Shown here one piece after another: positions 50,599 to 59,585 of a stretch of DNA of 64,000 nucleotides. The DNA comes from DATEOR01 sp046734455. Its GTDB lineage: Bacteria > Actinomycetota > Thermoleophilia > Gaiellales > Gaiellaceae. The notes under the pieces are model-generated. The model did not search any database. It was not told where the DNA came from and saw only the letters and a list, made by a program, of their open reading frames with translations. A program made the translations under genes and the position numbers. The number at the start of each line of letters is the position of its first letter. Position 1 is the stretch's first letter. Where the stretch lies: contig JBKPRJ010000028.1 of assembly GCA_046734455.1 (NCBI GenBank), positions 12,086-76,085 on the forward strand, written 5' to 3'.

Positions 50599-51573
50599 CT
50601 AGTACTCCGCGAGCTCCTTCAGGCCTGCAACGACGTCCTCGACCTGCGGGATGAACGCCTTCTCGAGCGGAGGCGAGAACGGCACGGGCGTGTCGGGCGC
50701 GGCGATGCGGCGCACCGGCGCATCGAGGTTCTCGAAGGCCTCCTCGGCGATCGTTGCGACGATCTCCGCACCGAAGCCGCCGGTGTGCGTGTCCTCGTGG
50801 AGGACGAGCGCCTTCGAGGTCTTCTCGACGGAGCGGAGCACGGCGTCCTTGTCCCATGGAGCCAGTGTGCGCAGGTCGAGGATCTCGACGGAGACGCCCT
50901 CTTCCTCCAGCTTCTTCGCGGCCTCGTCGGCTGTGTAGACCATTGCTCCCCAGGTAACGAGGGAGATGTCGTCGCCCTCCCGGTGCGTCCGGGCCTCGCC
51001 GAACGGGACCGTATAGCGCTCATCCGGCACCTCGTCCTTGATGCGGCGGTAGAGGTGCTTGTGCTCGAAGTAGAGGACCGGGTTGGGATCCTGGATCGCC
51101 TCGATCAGGAGGCCCTTGGCGTCGGCCGGCGTTGCGGGGCAGACGACCTTGAGGCCGGGAATGTGGGCGAAGCTCGACTCCGGGTTTTGCGAGTGGAAGG
51201 GGCCGCCCGAGAAGCCGCCGCCCGACGGAAGCCGGACGGTGATCGGCACGGGCGTGCCGGCGCGGTAGCGCTGCTTCGCGGCCACCGTGACGAGGTGGTC
51301 CCAGGCGCAGGAGATGAAGTCCGCGAACTGCATCTCCGCGACGGGACGCATGCCCATGATCGCCGCGCCGGTGCAGCCGCCGACGATGGCCGTCTCGGAG
51401 AGCGGCGCGTCGATCACGCGCCAGGGGCCGAACTCCTCTTGGAAGCCCTGTGTCACCTTGAAGGCGCCGCCGTAGACCCCCACGTCCTCGCCGATGACGA
51501 AAACGCGCTTGTCGCGCTGCATCTCGGAGCGAAGCCCGTCAGAAATTGCCTGCAAATAGGTCTTTACGGCCAT
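50599..51573 (-). CDS. 2-oxoacid dehydrogenase E1 component, beta subunit
   Basis: 324 aa, transketolase-like pyrimidine domain plus C-terminal domain. Features: VFVIGEDVGVYGGAFKVTQG (cofactor-activating Glu), DAPLSETAIVGGCTGAAI, FADFISCAWDHLV, RLPSGGGFSGGPFHSQNPE and DLRTLAPWD. ATG at 51573 overlaps the E1alpha TAA by one base. Confidence 0.93.
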   Translation of the reverse strand: MAVKTYLQAISDGLRSEMQRDKRVFVIGEDVGVYGGAFKVTQGFQEEFGPWRVIDAPLSETAIVGGCTGAAIMGMRPVAEMQFADFISCAWDHLVTVAAKQRYRAGTPVPITVRLPSGGGFSGGPFHSQNPESSFAHIPGLKVVCPATPADAKGLLIEAIQDPNPVLYFEHKHLYRRIKDEVPDERYTVPFGEARTHREGDDISLVTWGAMVYTADEAAKKLEEEGVSVEILDLRTLAPWDKDAVLRSVEKTSKALVLHEDTHTGGFGAEIVATIAEEAFENLDAPVRRIAAPDTPVPFSPPLEKAFIPQVEDVVAGLKELAEY

Positions 51574-52619
51574 TATTTGTGGTGCGGCGTGTCGAGGTCC
51601 TCTGGGGTTGCGTAGACGCCCTCGAGCAGTGTCTCCGGCCCCGGATCGGGGCTTTCGTCCGCGCGCTGGACGGCGTCGTTCAGAAGCTTCTTCACCTGGC
51701 CGCGGATCTCGTCTTCCTCCTCGTCCGTGAACTCGGCGTTCTCGCGCAGCCACGTGCGATAGCGCTCGAGGGGATCCCGCTTGGCCCACTCCTCGAACAT
51801 CTCCTTGGGGACGTAGGACGCGTCGTCGTGAACCGCGTGCCCCTCCATACGGAGCGTGAGGCATTCGATGAGCGTCGGCCCGCCGCCTTCGCGCGCCTTC
51901 TCGATCGCCGCCTTCGCCTCGCGGTAGACGGCGAGGACGTCGGTTCCGTCGACGACGACCCCCTCGAAGCCGTAGGCCTTGGCGCGGTCGGCGATGTGCT
52001 CGCAGGCGTACTCGAGATGCGTGGGCGTCGAGTAGGCCCACTGGTTGTTGTCGCAGATGAACACGACCGGAAGGCGGCGGACCCCAGCGAGGTTCATGCC
52101 CTCGTGGGTGTCGCCGCGCGCCGAGGCGCCTTCACCGAACCACGTGAGCGCGACGCGCTTCTCCTCCCGGATGCGGAAGGCGAGCGCGCAGCCGACTGCG
52201 ACCGGCAGCATGGCGGGCAGGTGGCTGACCATGGCGATGAGCCCGAGGCGGTCGTCGGCCATGTGGACATTCCCGTCCTTGCCCTTGGTCGGCCCATCGG
52301 CTCGGCCCATAAACTGGGCGAAGATCCGCCAGGGCTCGACGCCGCGGACGATGTGGACGCCCATGTCGCGGTGAAGCGGCGTGCCGACGTCCTCGGGCCC
52401 CATCGCGGTCGCGATGCCGATGGATGCAGCCTCGTTTCCGCGGCCGGTGTAGAAGCTTCCGGGGATTTTCCCCTGCTTGTAGAGGATGTGGCCGCGCTCC
52501 TCGATCCCGCGCGTGAGGAGCATGTGACGGTAGATCCCTAGCAGGTCCTCGCGGTCGAGGCCCGCCTCCTTGATCTCCGTCAAAGAGCTGACTGGCTCTG
52601 CTTCCCTGGCAACGGCCAT
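51573..52619 (-). CDS. 2-oxoacid dehydrogenase E1 component, alpha subunit
   Basis: 348 aa. Thiamine-diphosphate-binding segment FGEGASARGDTHEGMNLAGV ending in CDNNQWAYS (the GDG/NN-type motif with E in place of D), LHRDMGVHIVRG, and phosphorylation-loop-like GHAVHDDASYVP. Residue choices are like branched-chain or pyruvate E1alpha. Decarboxylates a 2-oxoacid and loads lipoyl-E2. ATG at 52619 chosen with TACAGT 10 bases upstream; an upstream extension lacks family similarity. Heads the E1alpha-E1beta-E2-lipB operon, which has no E3. Confidence 0.92.
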   Translation of the reverse strand: MAVAREAEPVSSLTEIKEAGLDREDLLGIYRHMLLTRGIEERGHILYKQGKIPGSFYTGRGNEAASIGIATAMGPEDVGTPLHRDMGVHIVRGVEPWRIFAQFMGRADGPTKGKDGNVHMADDRLGLIAMVSHLPAMLPVAVGCALAFRIREEKRVALTWFGEGASARGDTHEGMNLAGVRRLPVVFICDNNQWAYSTPTHLEYACEHIADRAKAYGFEGVVVDGTDVLAVYREAKAAIEKAREGGGPTLIECLTLRMEGHAVHDDASYVPKEMFEEWAKRDPLERYRTWLRENAEFTDEEEDEIRGQVKKLLNDAVQRADESPDPGPETLLEGVYATPEDLDTPHHK

Positions 52620-52629
52620 GCCGGGTCGA

Positions 52630-52635
52630 ACTGTA
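52630..52635 (-). promoter_or_regulatory. -10 hexamer TACAGT of the 2-oxoacid dehydrogenase operon
   Basis: On the minus strand TACAGT is followed by 10 bases and the ATG at 52619. No Shine-Dalgarno. Confidence 0.4.
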
Positions 52636-52645
52636 GCCGTTCCCT

Positions 52646-52651
52646 TAGGCT
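52646..52651 (+). promoter_or_regulatory. -10 hexamer TAGGCT before the four-pair cysteine protein
   Basis: TAGGCT followed by GAGAGC (6 bases) and GTG at 52658. Leaderless transcript inferred. Confidence 0.5.
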
Positions 52652-52657
52652 GAGAGC

Positions 52658-52939
52658 GTGGGCAAGGCCTCCGACTGGCTTCGGGAAGAACGGCGCAAGA
52701 CCCTCGGCGACTGGGTCGCCTTCTGCCTCGCCTGCGGACACGCGCAGCGCTACTTCGAGGAGTTCGAGGCGGAGGTTCCCGAGGCCTGCCCGGCTTGCGG
52801 CGGCGAGATACGGGCGCGGTGCCCGGAGTGCGGCGCGCGATTCTCGTCGGCCTTCGCCGTGGACTGCGAGGCGTGCGGCGGGGCACTCCGGAAGGCCGAG
52901 GCCTTCGGCGGCCCGATCCGAAAGCCGAGCCGCAAGTAA
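52658..52939 (+). CDS. Double zinc-ribbon-like small protein
   Basis: 93 aa with four CxxC pairs (CLAC, CPAC, CPEC, CEAC), eight cysteines in all, enough for two zinc sites. Helical N-terminus KASDWLREERRKTLGDW, basic tail ending RKPSRK. Resembles uncharacterised zinc-finger proteins; no catalytic motif. GTG start. The TAA stop lies inside the third palindrome. Confidence 0.75.
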   Translation: MGKASDWLREERRKTLGDWVAFCLACGHAQRYFEEFEAEVPEACPACGGEIRARCPECGARFSSAFAVDCEACGGALRKAEAFGGPIRKPSRK

Positions 52940-52951
52940 CACAGTTACTTG
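52933..52951. repeat. Palindrome, variant copy 3 (CAAGTAAC-ACA-GTTACTTG)
   Basis: Same AAGTAAC/GTTACTT arms as copies 1 and 2, but the centre is three bases (ACA) rather than AGACT, so the half-site spacing is 2 bp shorter. It contains the stop codon of the zinc-ribbon gene and lies between convergent genes. Confidence 0.6.
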
Positions 52952-52973
52952 GCGTCTCTCGTGACGGAGACGC
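52952..52973. terminator. Hairpin between convergent genes
   Basis: 7-bp stem GCGTCTC/GAGACGC with an 8-base loop immediately after the third palindrome and 5 bases before the ASCH gene stop. No T run, so terminator function is only plausible. Confidence 0.35.
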
Positions 52974-52978
52974 GCGCC

Positions 52979-53329
52979 TTACGTGCCGCTGATCTCGGAG
53001 AAGCGGATGAGCGTGACCACGTCCTCTTCGGTCACGTTGCGGTTGTAGAGCTGTCCGAGGAAGCTGGCCATGTCCTCCGGCCGACGAATCTCCGGGTTGT
53101 CGTGCTCGATCTCGCGCGGCGAGAGCTCCATCAGGCGCTTCACCTCGACCTTGTCGATGACCGCGTCGAAGATCTTCTCGCGGGGCCCGTAACGCTGCCC
53201 GACGAGGATCTGCACGACCATTCCCTTCTTGTACTTGCCCGACTTGTCGCCGAGGCGGATGGTTGCCGTCTTGCGCCTCGACCGCAGCTGGTCGGCGACG
53301 ATAGGAGAGTAGAAGTTGAGGGCGTACAT
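52979..53329 (-). CDS. ASCH-domain protein (putative RNA-binding)
   Basis: 116 aa beginning MYALNFYSPIVADQLRSRRKTATIRLGDKSGKY, the ASCH/PUA-like opening with the R-K-T-x-T-I-R-L-G-D-K motif, then YKKGMVVQILVG. ASCH domains are small beta-barrels thought to bind RNA or nucleotides. The GTG at 53350 would add 7 residues and lies 12 bases after TATGAT, so it is a real alternative. The start is chosen by family similarity. Confidence 0.8.
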   Translation of the reverse strand: MYALNFYSPIVADQLRSRRKTATIRLGDKSGKYKKGMVVQILVGQRYGPREKIFDAVIDKVEVKRLMELSPREIEHDNPEIRRPEDMASFLGQLYNRNVTEEDVVTLIRFSEISGT

Positions 53330-53363
53330 AGATCTGGGATCGATCGGCACGGAGGCTGCCGCA

Positions 53364-53801
53364 TCATACGGCCCGCTCGCCGATGAGTTGAAGAGCCTTG
53401 GCGGCCATCTCCTTCTCGCCCTTGTATGCGAGCAGGCGGGGCGCCTCCTCGAGCGGGAGCCATTTTGTCTCAGCGACCTCGTGGCGGAACTCGTCCGTGA
53501 GGTCGCCCAGCCGCCCGGCGGAGTAGCGCACGAGGAAGAAGCTCACGACCTTGAAGACCCGCTCGCCTTTCCAGGTGTAGACGTAGCGCACGTCTCCCAG
53601 CTTCTCGACGAGACGCCCGCGCACGCCGGTCTCCTCGGTCACCTCGCGGAGCGCCGTGTCGGCAGCGGCTTCGTCCTCTCCGACCAGCCCTTTCGGGAGA
53701 GCCCACACGCCTGTCTTGCCGCCCGGGCAGATGGCTGCCAGATGCCAGACGCCGCGGATCTTGCGGACGACCACGCCGCCTGCCGAGAACTCTCGCCTCA
53801 T
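53364..53801 (-). CDS. Nudix hydrolase
   Basis: 145 aa. The Nudix box GLVGEDEAAADTALREVTEETG conforms to G-x5-E-x7-R-E-U-x-E-E-x-G. It opens with REFSAGGVVVRK, as in AP4A/diadenosine hydrolase-like and MutT-like members. The substrate is a nucleoside diphosphate linked to another moiety; identity unknown. ATG at 53801 lies 6 bases after TAGCTT on this strand. Confidence 0.88.
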   Translation of the reverse strand: MRREFSAGGVVVRKIRGVWHLAAICPGGKTGVWALPKGLVGEDEAAADTALREVTEETGVRGRLVEKLGDVRYVYTWKGERVFKVVSFFLVRYSAGRLGDLTDEFRHEVAETKWLPLEEAPRLLAYKGEKEMAAKALQLIGERAV

Positions 53802-53807
53802 CCGGTG

Positions 53808-53817
53808 AAGCTAGCAT
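53808..53817. promoter_or_regulatory. Overlapping divergent -10 elements AAGCTAGCAT (Nudix / MFS)
   Basis: Minus-strand TAGCTT (53813-53808) is 6 bases from the Nudix ATG; plus-strand TAGCAT (53812-53817) is 7 bases from the MFS GTG. The two hexamers share two bases. Confidence 0.55.
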
Positions 53818-53824
53818 CGAGCGG

Positions 53825-54976
53825 GTGCGCCGCCTGCTCCTGCTCGTCTGCGTTGTCATCTTCGTCGAGACGATGCTCTACTCGGCGCTCGTTCCGCTCC
53901 TGCCCCACTACAAGGACGAGTTCGGGCTCTCGAAGTTCGCCGCCGGGGTCCTTGTCGGCGCGTATGCGGCGGGAGCTCTCGCCGCCGCGCTTCCCGGCGG
54001 AATCGCCGCCGCCCGCTATGGGCCGCGCCGCGCGATGCTCATCGGGATCGGCCTCATGGGCCTCGCGAGCCTCGGCTTCGGGTTCGCCGGCGACGCGTGG
54101 TCTCTCGGTATCGCGCGGTTCGCCCAGGGGGTCGGCGGCTCCCTCGCCTGGGCCGGAGCCCTGACCTGGCTCATCGCCGCCGCGCCGGTCACGCGGCGCG
54201 GCGAGATGCTGGGCACCGCGATCGGGTCGGCGATCTTCGGCGCCTTGCTCGGGCCGGCGGTCGGCGCGGTCGCCGACCACGTCGGGCCACGGGAGGTCTT
54301 CGTCGGTCTTGCCGGGCTGACCGTCGTCCTGGCGGCCTGGACGCTCCGCACGCCGCCTGCCGCCGCCGTGCCTCCGCGTCCGGGCGCGCTCTCGCGGGCA
54401 TTACGCGAGGTCGAGATCCGGCAGGCGCTCTGGCTCATGAGCGTGCCGGCCCTCGTCTTCGGAGTCGTCGGCGTCCTCGTTCCGCTCAAGCTCGATCACG
54501 CCGGGTGGAGCGCCACCGCGATCGCGATCGCGTGGATCGTGTCGGCGGCGATCGAGATGGTGCTCGCTCCGCTGATCGGGCGCGTGTCCGACCGCAAAGG
54601 GCGCCTTCTTCCGCTGCGCGTCGCCCTCATGGGCGCGATCGGAGTGCTCGTGGCCTTCGCCCTGGCCGACCGCCCGGCCGTCGTCGTCCCGATTCTGATC
54701 GTCTCCGGGATCACCTTCGGGGGCTTCTGGGCCCCTGCGATGGCGCTTCTCTCCGACGCGGCCGACCGCATCGGTCTCGCCCAGGGGCTCGCATTCGGGC
54801 TCATGAACGTCGCGTGGGGCGCGGGCAATGCCCTCGGGCCCGTGCTCGGCGGTGCGCTGGCCGACGCGGCCGGCGACGCGCTTCCCTTCCTCGTCCTGGC
54901 CGCGTTCTGCTTCGCGACACTCGTGAGCCTCGGCGGTCCTGGCACTCGGCGTATTCGAGTGCCAGAAAGTCCTTGA
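53825..54976 (+). CDS. Major facilitator superfamily transporter
   Basis: 383 aa with about 12 transmembrane helices and a central basic loop. Loop 2-3 motif GIAAARYGPRRAMLIG and the symmetric GRVSDRKGRLLPLRVALMG match the MFS G-x-L-a-D-r-x-G-r-k pattern. Resembles drug/sugar efflux-type members (DHA family); substrate unknown. GTG start. Its last 40 bases contain the upstream CIRCE element of the groESL promoter. Confidence 0.86.
   Translation: MRRLLLLVCVVIFVETMLYSALVPLLPHYKDEFGLSKFAAGVLVGAYAAGALAAALPGGIAAARYGPRRAMLIGIGLMGLASLGFGFAGDAWSLGIARFAQGVGGSLAWAGALTWLIAAAPVTRRGEMLGTAIGSAIFGALLGPAVGAVADHVGPREVFVGLAGLTVVLAAWTLRTPPAAAVPPRPGALSRALREVEIRQALWLMSVPALVFGVVGVLVPLKLDHAGWSATAIAIAWIVSAAIEMVLAPLIGRVSDRKGRLLPLRVALMGAIGVLVAFALADRPAVVVPILIVSGITFGGFWAPAMALLSDAADRIGLAQGLAFGLMNVAWGAGNALGPVLGGALADAAGDALPFLVLAAFCFATLVSLGGPGTRRIRVPESP
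54940..54964. promoter_or_regulatory. CIRCE operator 1 (HrcA site)
   Basis: TGGCACTC-N9-GAGTGCCA, a near match to CIRCE (TTAGCACTC-N9-GAGTGCTAA). It lies inside the end of the MFS coding region, upstream of the groES -35. Confidence 0.85.
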
Positions 54977-55002
54977 AGCGGCGCGTCGACTTGCGCTAGC
55001 AT
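54973..55002 (+). promoter_or_regulatory. groES promoter (TTGAAG-18-TAGCAT)
   Basis: TTGAAG at 54973-54978, 18-base spacer, TAGCAT at 54997-55002. Start of transcription expected within CIRCE 2; leader of about 65 bases with a strong ribosome binding site AAGGAGG before groES. Confidence 0.7.
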
Positions 55003-55006
55003 GGCG

Positions 55007-55033
55007 TTGGCACTCCGCACCGGAGAGTGCCAA
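55007..55033. promoter_or_regulatory. CIRCE operator 2 (HrcA site)
   Basis: TTGGCACTC-N9-GAGTGCCAA, a perfect 9-bp-arm inverted repeat covering the expected transcription start of groES. HrcA repression at normal temperature is inferred. Confidence 0.92.
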
Positions 55034-55074
55034 GTTCTTACCGTCAGACGCTGCAACGCAAGGAGGAACGCTGA

Positions 55075-55413
55075 ATGGATCTGCAGCCCCTGGGTGATCG
55101 GCTGATCGTCGAGGCCCTCGAGGAGGAAGAGACCACCTCGAGCGGCATCGTCCTGCCGGACACCGCGAAGGAGAAGCCCCAGCGCGGCCGTGTCCTCGCT
55201 GTCGGCCCCGGCCCTCGGGACGAGGACGGGGAGCACATCACGATGGACGTCGCCGTCGGCGACGAGATCATCTACTCGAAGTACGGCGGCACCGAGATTC
55301 GGCTCGGCACGGATGACTACCTCATCCTGCGCGAGTCCGACGTCCTCGCCAAGGTCGTTACGACCGGCAAGAAGGGCGCGAAGAAGAAGGAGATGGCAGG
55401 CGCGGCCGCCTAA
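55075..55413 (+). CDS. groES: Co-chaperonin GroES
   Basis: 112 aa, slightly longer than the usual 95-100 because of a lysine/alanine tail (GKKGAKKKEMAGAAA). Core LQPLGDRLIVEALEEEE, mobile loop ETTSSGIVLPDTAKEKP with the I-V-L chaperonin-binding triad, and GDEIIYSKYGGTEI. Caps GroEL for protein folding. ATG preceded by AAGGAGG at 7 bases. Confidence 0.97.
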   Translation: MDLQPLGDRLIVEALEEEETTSSGIVLPDTAKEKPQRGRVLAVGPGPRDEDGEHITMDVAVGDEIIYSKYGGTEIRLGTDDYLILRESDVLAKVVTTGKKGAKKKEMAGAAA

Positions 55414-55448
55414 GGCCTCTGCCAGGAAACTCAACGGAGGAAATCTGA

Positions 55449-57074
<1,626 letters not shown>

Positions 57075-57099
57075 GGAGCCGAAAGGCTTCCTGCAGGAC

Positions 57100-57130
57100 G
57101 AAAGGGGCGCCCCGCGGCGCCCCTTTCTCG
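57100..57130 (+). terminator. Rho-independent terminator after groEL
   Basis: 12-bp stem (GAAAGGGGCGCC / GGCGCCCCTTTC) with a CCGC loop and a short pyrimidine run. Lies just before the end of a convergent small gene. Confidence 0.82.
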
Positions 57131-57145
57131 TTCACCTAGGTCCCT

Positions 57146-57424
57146 TCAGACCCCCGGCTCGTCCACTCCCGCGGCTCCCCCAGGATCCCCGCAGAGCGTG
57201 GAGTTCGAGTAGGCGGTGTCGTCCCCGCTTGCTCCGCCTCGCCAGTCGTTGCCCGGACCGAACGCTCCGAACGCACCATGACCTGCGCAGACAGTGTTGT
57301 CAGACGACTGCGCGCAGCCGTTGGCGGATGCGCCGCAGTACGCATTGGACGCCGGACCGGCTGCTGCGGCCGCGGGAAGAGCAAGTGCTGCAGCAGCGAT
57401 CGACGCCAGGACGAGCTTCTTCAT
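57146..57424 (-). CDS. Small secreted cysteine-containing protein
   Basis: 92 aa. Signal peptide MKKLVLASIAAAALALP with cleavage after AAAAA, then a 70-residue glycine/asparagine-rich mature peptide with four cysteines (YCGA, GCAQ, VCAG, LCGD), which could form two disulfides. ATG with AAGGGG 4 bases upstream and a promoter with perfect TTGACA further up. No family recognised; the composition resembles small extracellular structural or signalling peptides. Confidence 0.7.
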   Translation of the reverse strand: MKKLVLASIAAAALALPAAAAAGPASNAYCGASANGCAQSSDNTVCAGHGAFGAFGPGNDWRGGASGDDTAYSNSTLCGDPGGAAGVDEPGV

Positions 57425-57478
57425 GTGACCCCTTGGTCCCCGTTCGCCGCCGAACCTCGGCGTCGGCGGCCGCGTCGC

Positions 57479-57506
57479 ATCTTTACATCGGAGTACGAAT
57501 TGTCAA
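57479..57506 (-). promoter_or_regulatory. Promoter of the small secreted protein (TTGACA-16-AAAGAT)
   Basis: Minus-strand perfect -35 TTGACA (57506-57501), 16-base spacer, AAAGAT (57484-57479). Predicted leader of about 50 bases. ATCTTTACA at 57479-57487 is repeated at 57556-57564. Confidence 0.5.
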
Positions 57507-57640
57507 GAGGCACGACGATTAAACGGGGCGCCTCGCGGCCCCTTGCGGTAACGGAATCTTTACAAGAGCCGGGTGGCCGTCACGTGTGCCCGGGCGTACT
57601 CTCCGTAGCCCTACACCGGGAAAACAAAGGGGGAAAACCG

Positions 57641-59515
57641 ATGAGGAGACTTGCTCTCTCGGCTGCTGCGGCCGTGGCGGTAATCGTCGCGATGGTCGGA
57701 GCAGCTGGCGCTGTCAACGAGAAAGACGGCAGCGAGTTGAACGCGTTCGACAAGCTCGGACCCAGCGTGATCGCGAGCGACTCGGGCATCTCGAGCGGGC
57801 TGACGAAGACTGGCCGGTTCTCGAAGGTCCAGATCACTCGCTACCGCTGCGAGAGCGCCGGCAACCCGGCGGTCTCGGTCGACATGAGCTGTAACGATCC
57901 GCGCCCGTACGGCCAGGATTGGAATCCCGACAACGAGATTCCGATCGCCGTCGATCCGGAGGATCCGGATCACCTGCTCTCGGGATCGAACGACTACTAC
58001 TACCGCTTCAACAACTCGACAGGTACCCGGCACGTGATCGTCCCGACCGGGTTCTTCACCTCGTTCGACGGGGGCGCCACCTGGATCGACGGGAACATCC
58101 CGTTCAGCTCCGGCAACGGGGCGGGTGACCCGGCGCCTGCGTTCGACGCCAAGCATGACGTGGCGCTCATGGCCCAGCTGGAGAACGTCGGCCCGAACAC
58201 GGGCTGTTGCGTCGCGCAGGGCAACGTGACGGTCAGCCGGTCGAGTGACGGCGGCGTGCACTGGCAGCGCCCGGTTCGGGTGCTCCACGGGCACGGAGCA
58301 GGGATCGGGCCGGCAAACCAGGCTGTCTTCTTCGACAAGGAGTGGATCACCGTCGACAACAATCCCGACTCGGACTTCTACGGCCGGATCTACGTCACGT
58401 CGAGCAAGTTCGTGAACGGGCCGCACGGCGCGTACTTCCGCTCGCCCATCGTGATCAGCCACTCCGATGACGGTGGCGTGACGTGGTCGCCCGCGCAGGT
58501 GATCTCGGGCTCGAACCCGAACTGCACGTTCCAGTCGGACGGGAGGCACGAGACGGCCTGTGACGAGGATCAGTTCTCCTATCCCGAGGTCGCCTCGGAC
58601 GGGACGCTCTACGTGCACTTCCTCAACGCGCAAAACGACGCGGAATGGGAAGTCGAGAACGACTTCGACGAGCAGATCATGGTCGTCAAGTCGACCGACG
58701 GCGGCGAGACGTTCACGGACCCGGTCGCCGCGGCACAGCTGGAGGACGGGTTCAGCGACACGCCGTACTCGGCCGTGGGCGACCAGACCGTCTACGGGCA
58801 CCAGATGCGCTGGGCTTCGGCCGGCAACATCTCGGTGAATCCGCAGAACCCGCTCGACGTGACCGTCGTGTGGAGCGACCGCGGAACCGCGAACCCGAAT
58901 GCCACCGAGGGCTGCATCGACAACGCACCGGGCGATCCGCCGAACTACGACCCGTGCGACGCCGGTCCCGGCTCGGACCTGAACATCTACTTCTCCCGCT
59001 CCACTGACGGCGGTGAGACGTGGACAGGTCGCCAGCTGCTCGATGGCACGGTCGGCAACGGCTGGTATCCATGGGCCGACCACAAGCCCGACGGCACGCT
59101 CGCCGTGGCCTGGGACCAGGATCACGGTGCGGCTCCGGCCGACACGTTCAACCACGTGCTGAAGGTCGGAGGCGGTGCGCCGCAGACGCTCTCGCCCAAC
59201 GTCTCCGAAGGCCGGACCGCGACCGAGAACCCGGACATCTCGGTGACCCATTGGGCCGGTCAGTACGTCCCCGAAGACCTGTGGCCCCGCATCTGCGGGC
59301 CTGTCGGGTACACCGATCCGCCGGTGACGGACGCCACGGGGAAGGACTGCAACATCTTCGACGGCGACTACACCGGGTTGGCGGTTGGGTCTGACGGCTC
59401 GATCAACGTCACCTGGACCGGTCTCAACCGGCTCGCGACGGCTCCGCAGCTCGACCGCTACACGGGCGGTCCGCATGACGGCTACGCGCAGGACGCCATG
59501 TTCGCCCGCCGCTGA
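57641..59515 (+). CDS. Secreted BNR/Asp-box repeat protein (sialidase-like propeller)
   Basis: 624 aa. Signal peptide about 1-24 (LALSAAAAVAVIVAMVGAAGA). At least five Asp-box motifs of S-x-D-G-G-x-T-W type: FDGGATW, SSDGGVHW, SDDGGVTW, STDGGETF and STDGGETW, the turn-stabilising repeats of six-bladed propellers. No sialidase arginine triad can be assigned by eye, so enzymatic activity is not claimed. ATG with AAAGGGGG 8 bases upstream. Followed by a strong terminator. Possible role in binding or degrading extracellular glycans. Confidence 0.85.
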   Translation: MRRLALSAAAAVAVIVAMVGAAGAVNEKDGSELNAFDKLGPSVIASDSGISSGLTKTGRFSKVQITRYRCESAGNPAVSVDMSCNDPRPYGQDWNPDNEIPIAVDPEDPDHLLSGSNDYYYRFNNSTGTRHVIVPTGFFTSFDGGATWIDGNIPFSSGNGAGDPAPAFDAKHDVALMAQLENVGPNTGCCVAQGNVTVSRSSDGGVHWQRPVRVLHGHGAGIGPANQAVFFDKEWITVDNNPDSDFYGRIYVTSSKFVNGPHGAYFRSPIVISHSDDGGVTWSPAQVISGSNPNCTFQSDGRHETACDEDQFSYPEVASDGTLYVHFLNAQNDAEWEVENDFDEQIMVVKSTDGGETFTDPVAAAQLEDGFSDTPYSAVGDQTVYGHQMRWASAGNISVNPQNPLDVTVVWSDRGTANPNATEGCIDNAPGDPPNYDPCDAGPGSDLNIYFSRSTDGGETWTGRQLLDGTVGNGWYPWADHKPDGTLAVAWDQDHGAAPADTFNHVLKVGGGAPQTLSPNVSEGRTATENPDISVTHWAGQYVPEDLWPRICGPVGYTDPPVTDATGKDCNIFDGDYTGLAVGSDGSINVTWTGLNRLATAPQLDRYTGGPHDGYAQDAMFARR

Positions 59516-59536
59516 GGAACGGACGCACCTGAGAAC

Positions 59537-59566
59537 GACGAGGGGCGCCGTGAGGCGCCCCTCGTC
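59537..59566 (+). terminator. Rho-independent terminator after the BNR protein
   Basis: Perfect 13-bp stem (GACGAGGGGCGCC and its complement) closed by a GTGA tetraloop, followed by TCTCC. It abuts the ygfZ promoter. Confidence 0.87.
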
Positions 59567-59572
59567 TCTCCG

Positions 59573-59578
59573 TACACT
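59573..59578 (+). promoter_or_regulatory. -10 hexamer TACACT before ygfZ
   Basis: TACACT followed by 7 bases and the ATG at 59586, starting only 7 bases after the upstream terminator stem. Leaderless transcript inferred. Confidence 0.55.
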
Positions 59579-59585
59579 GAGTCGG

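Noticed and set aside
57278..57640. Upstream in-frame extension of the BNR protein
   Set aside because: It would precede the signal peptide and run through the divergent promoter region; the ATG at 57641 has a good ribosome binding site and a signal sequence.
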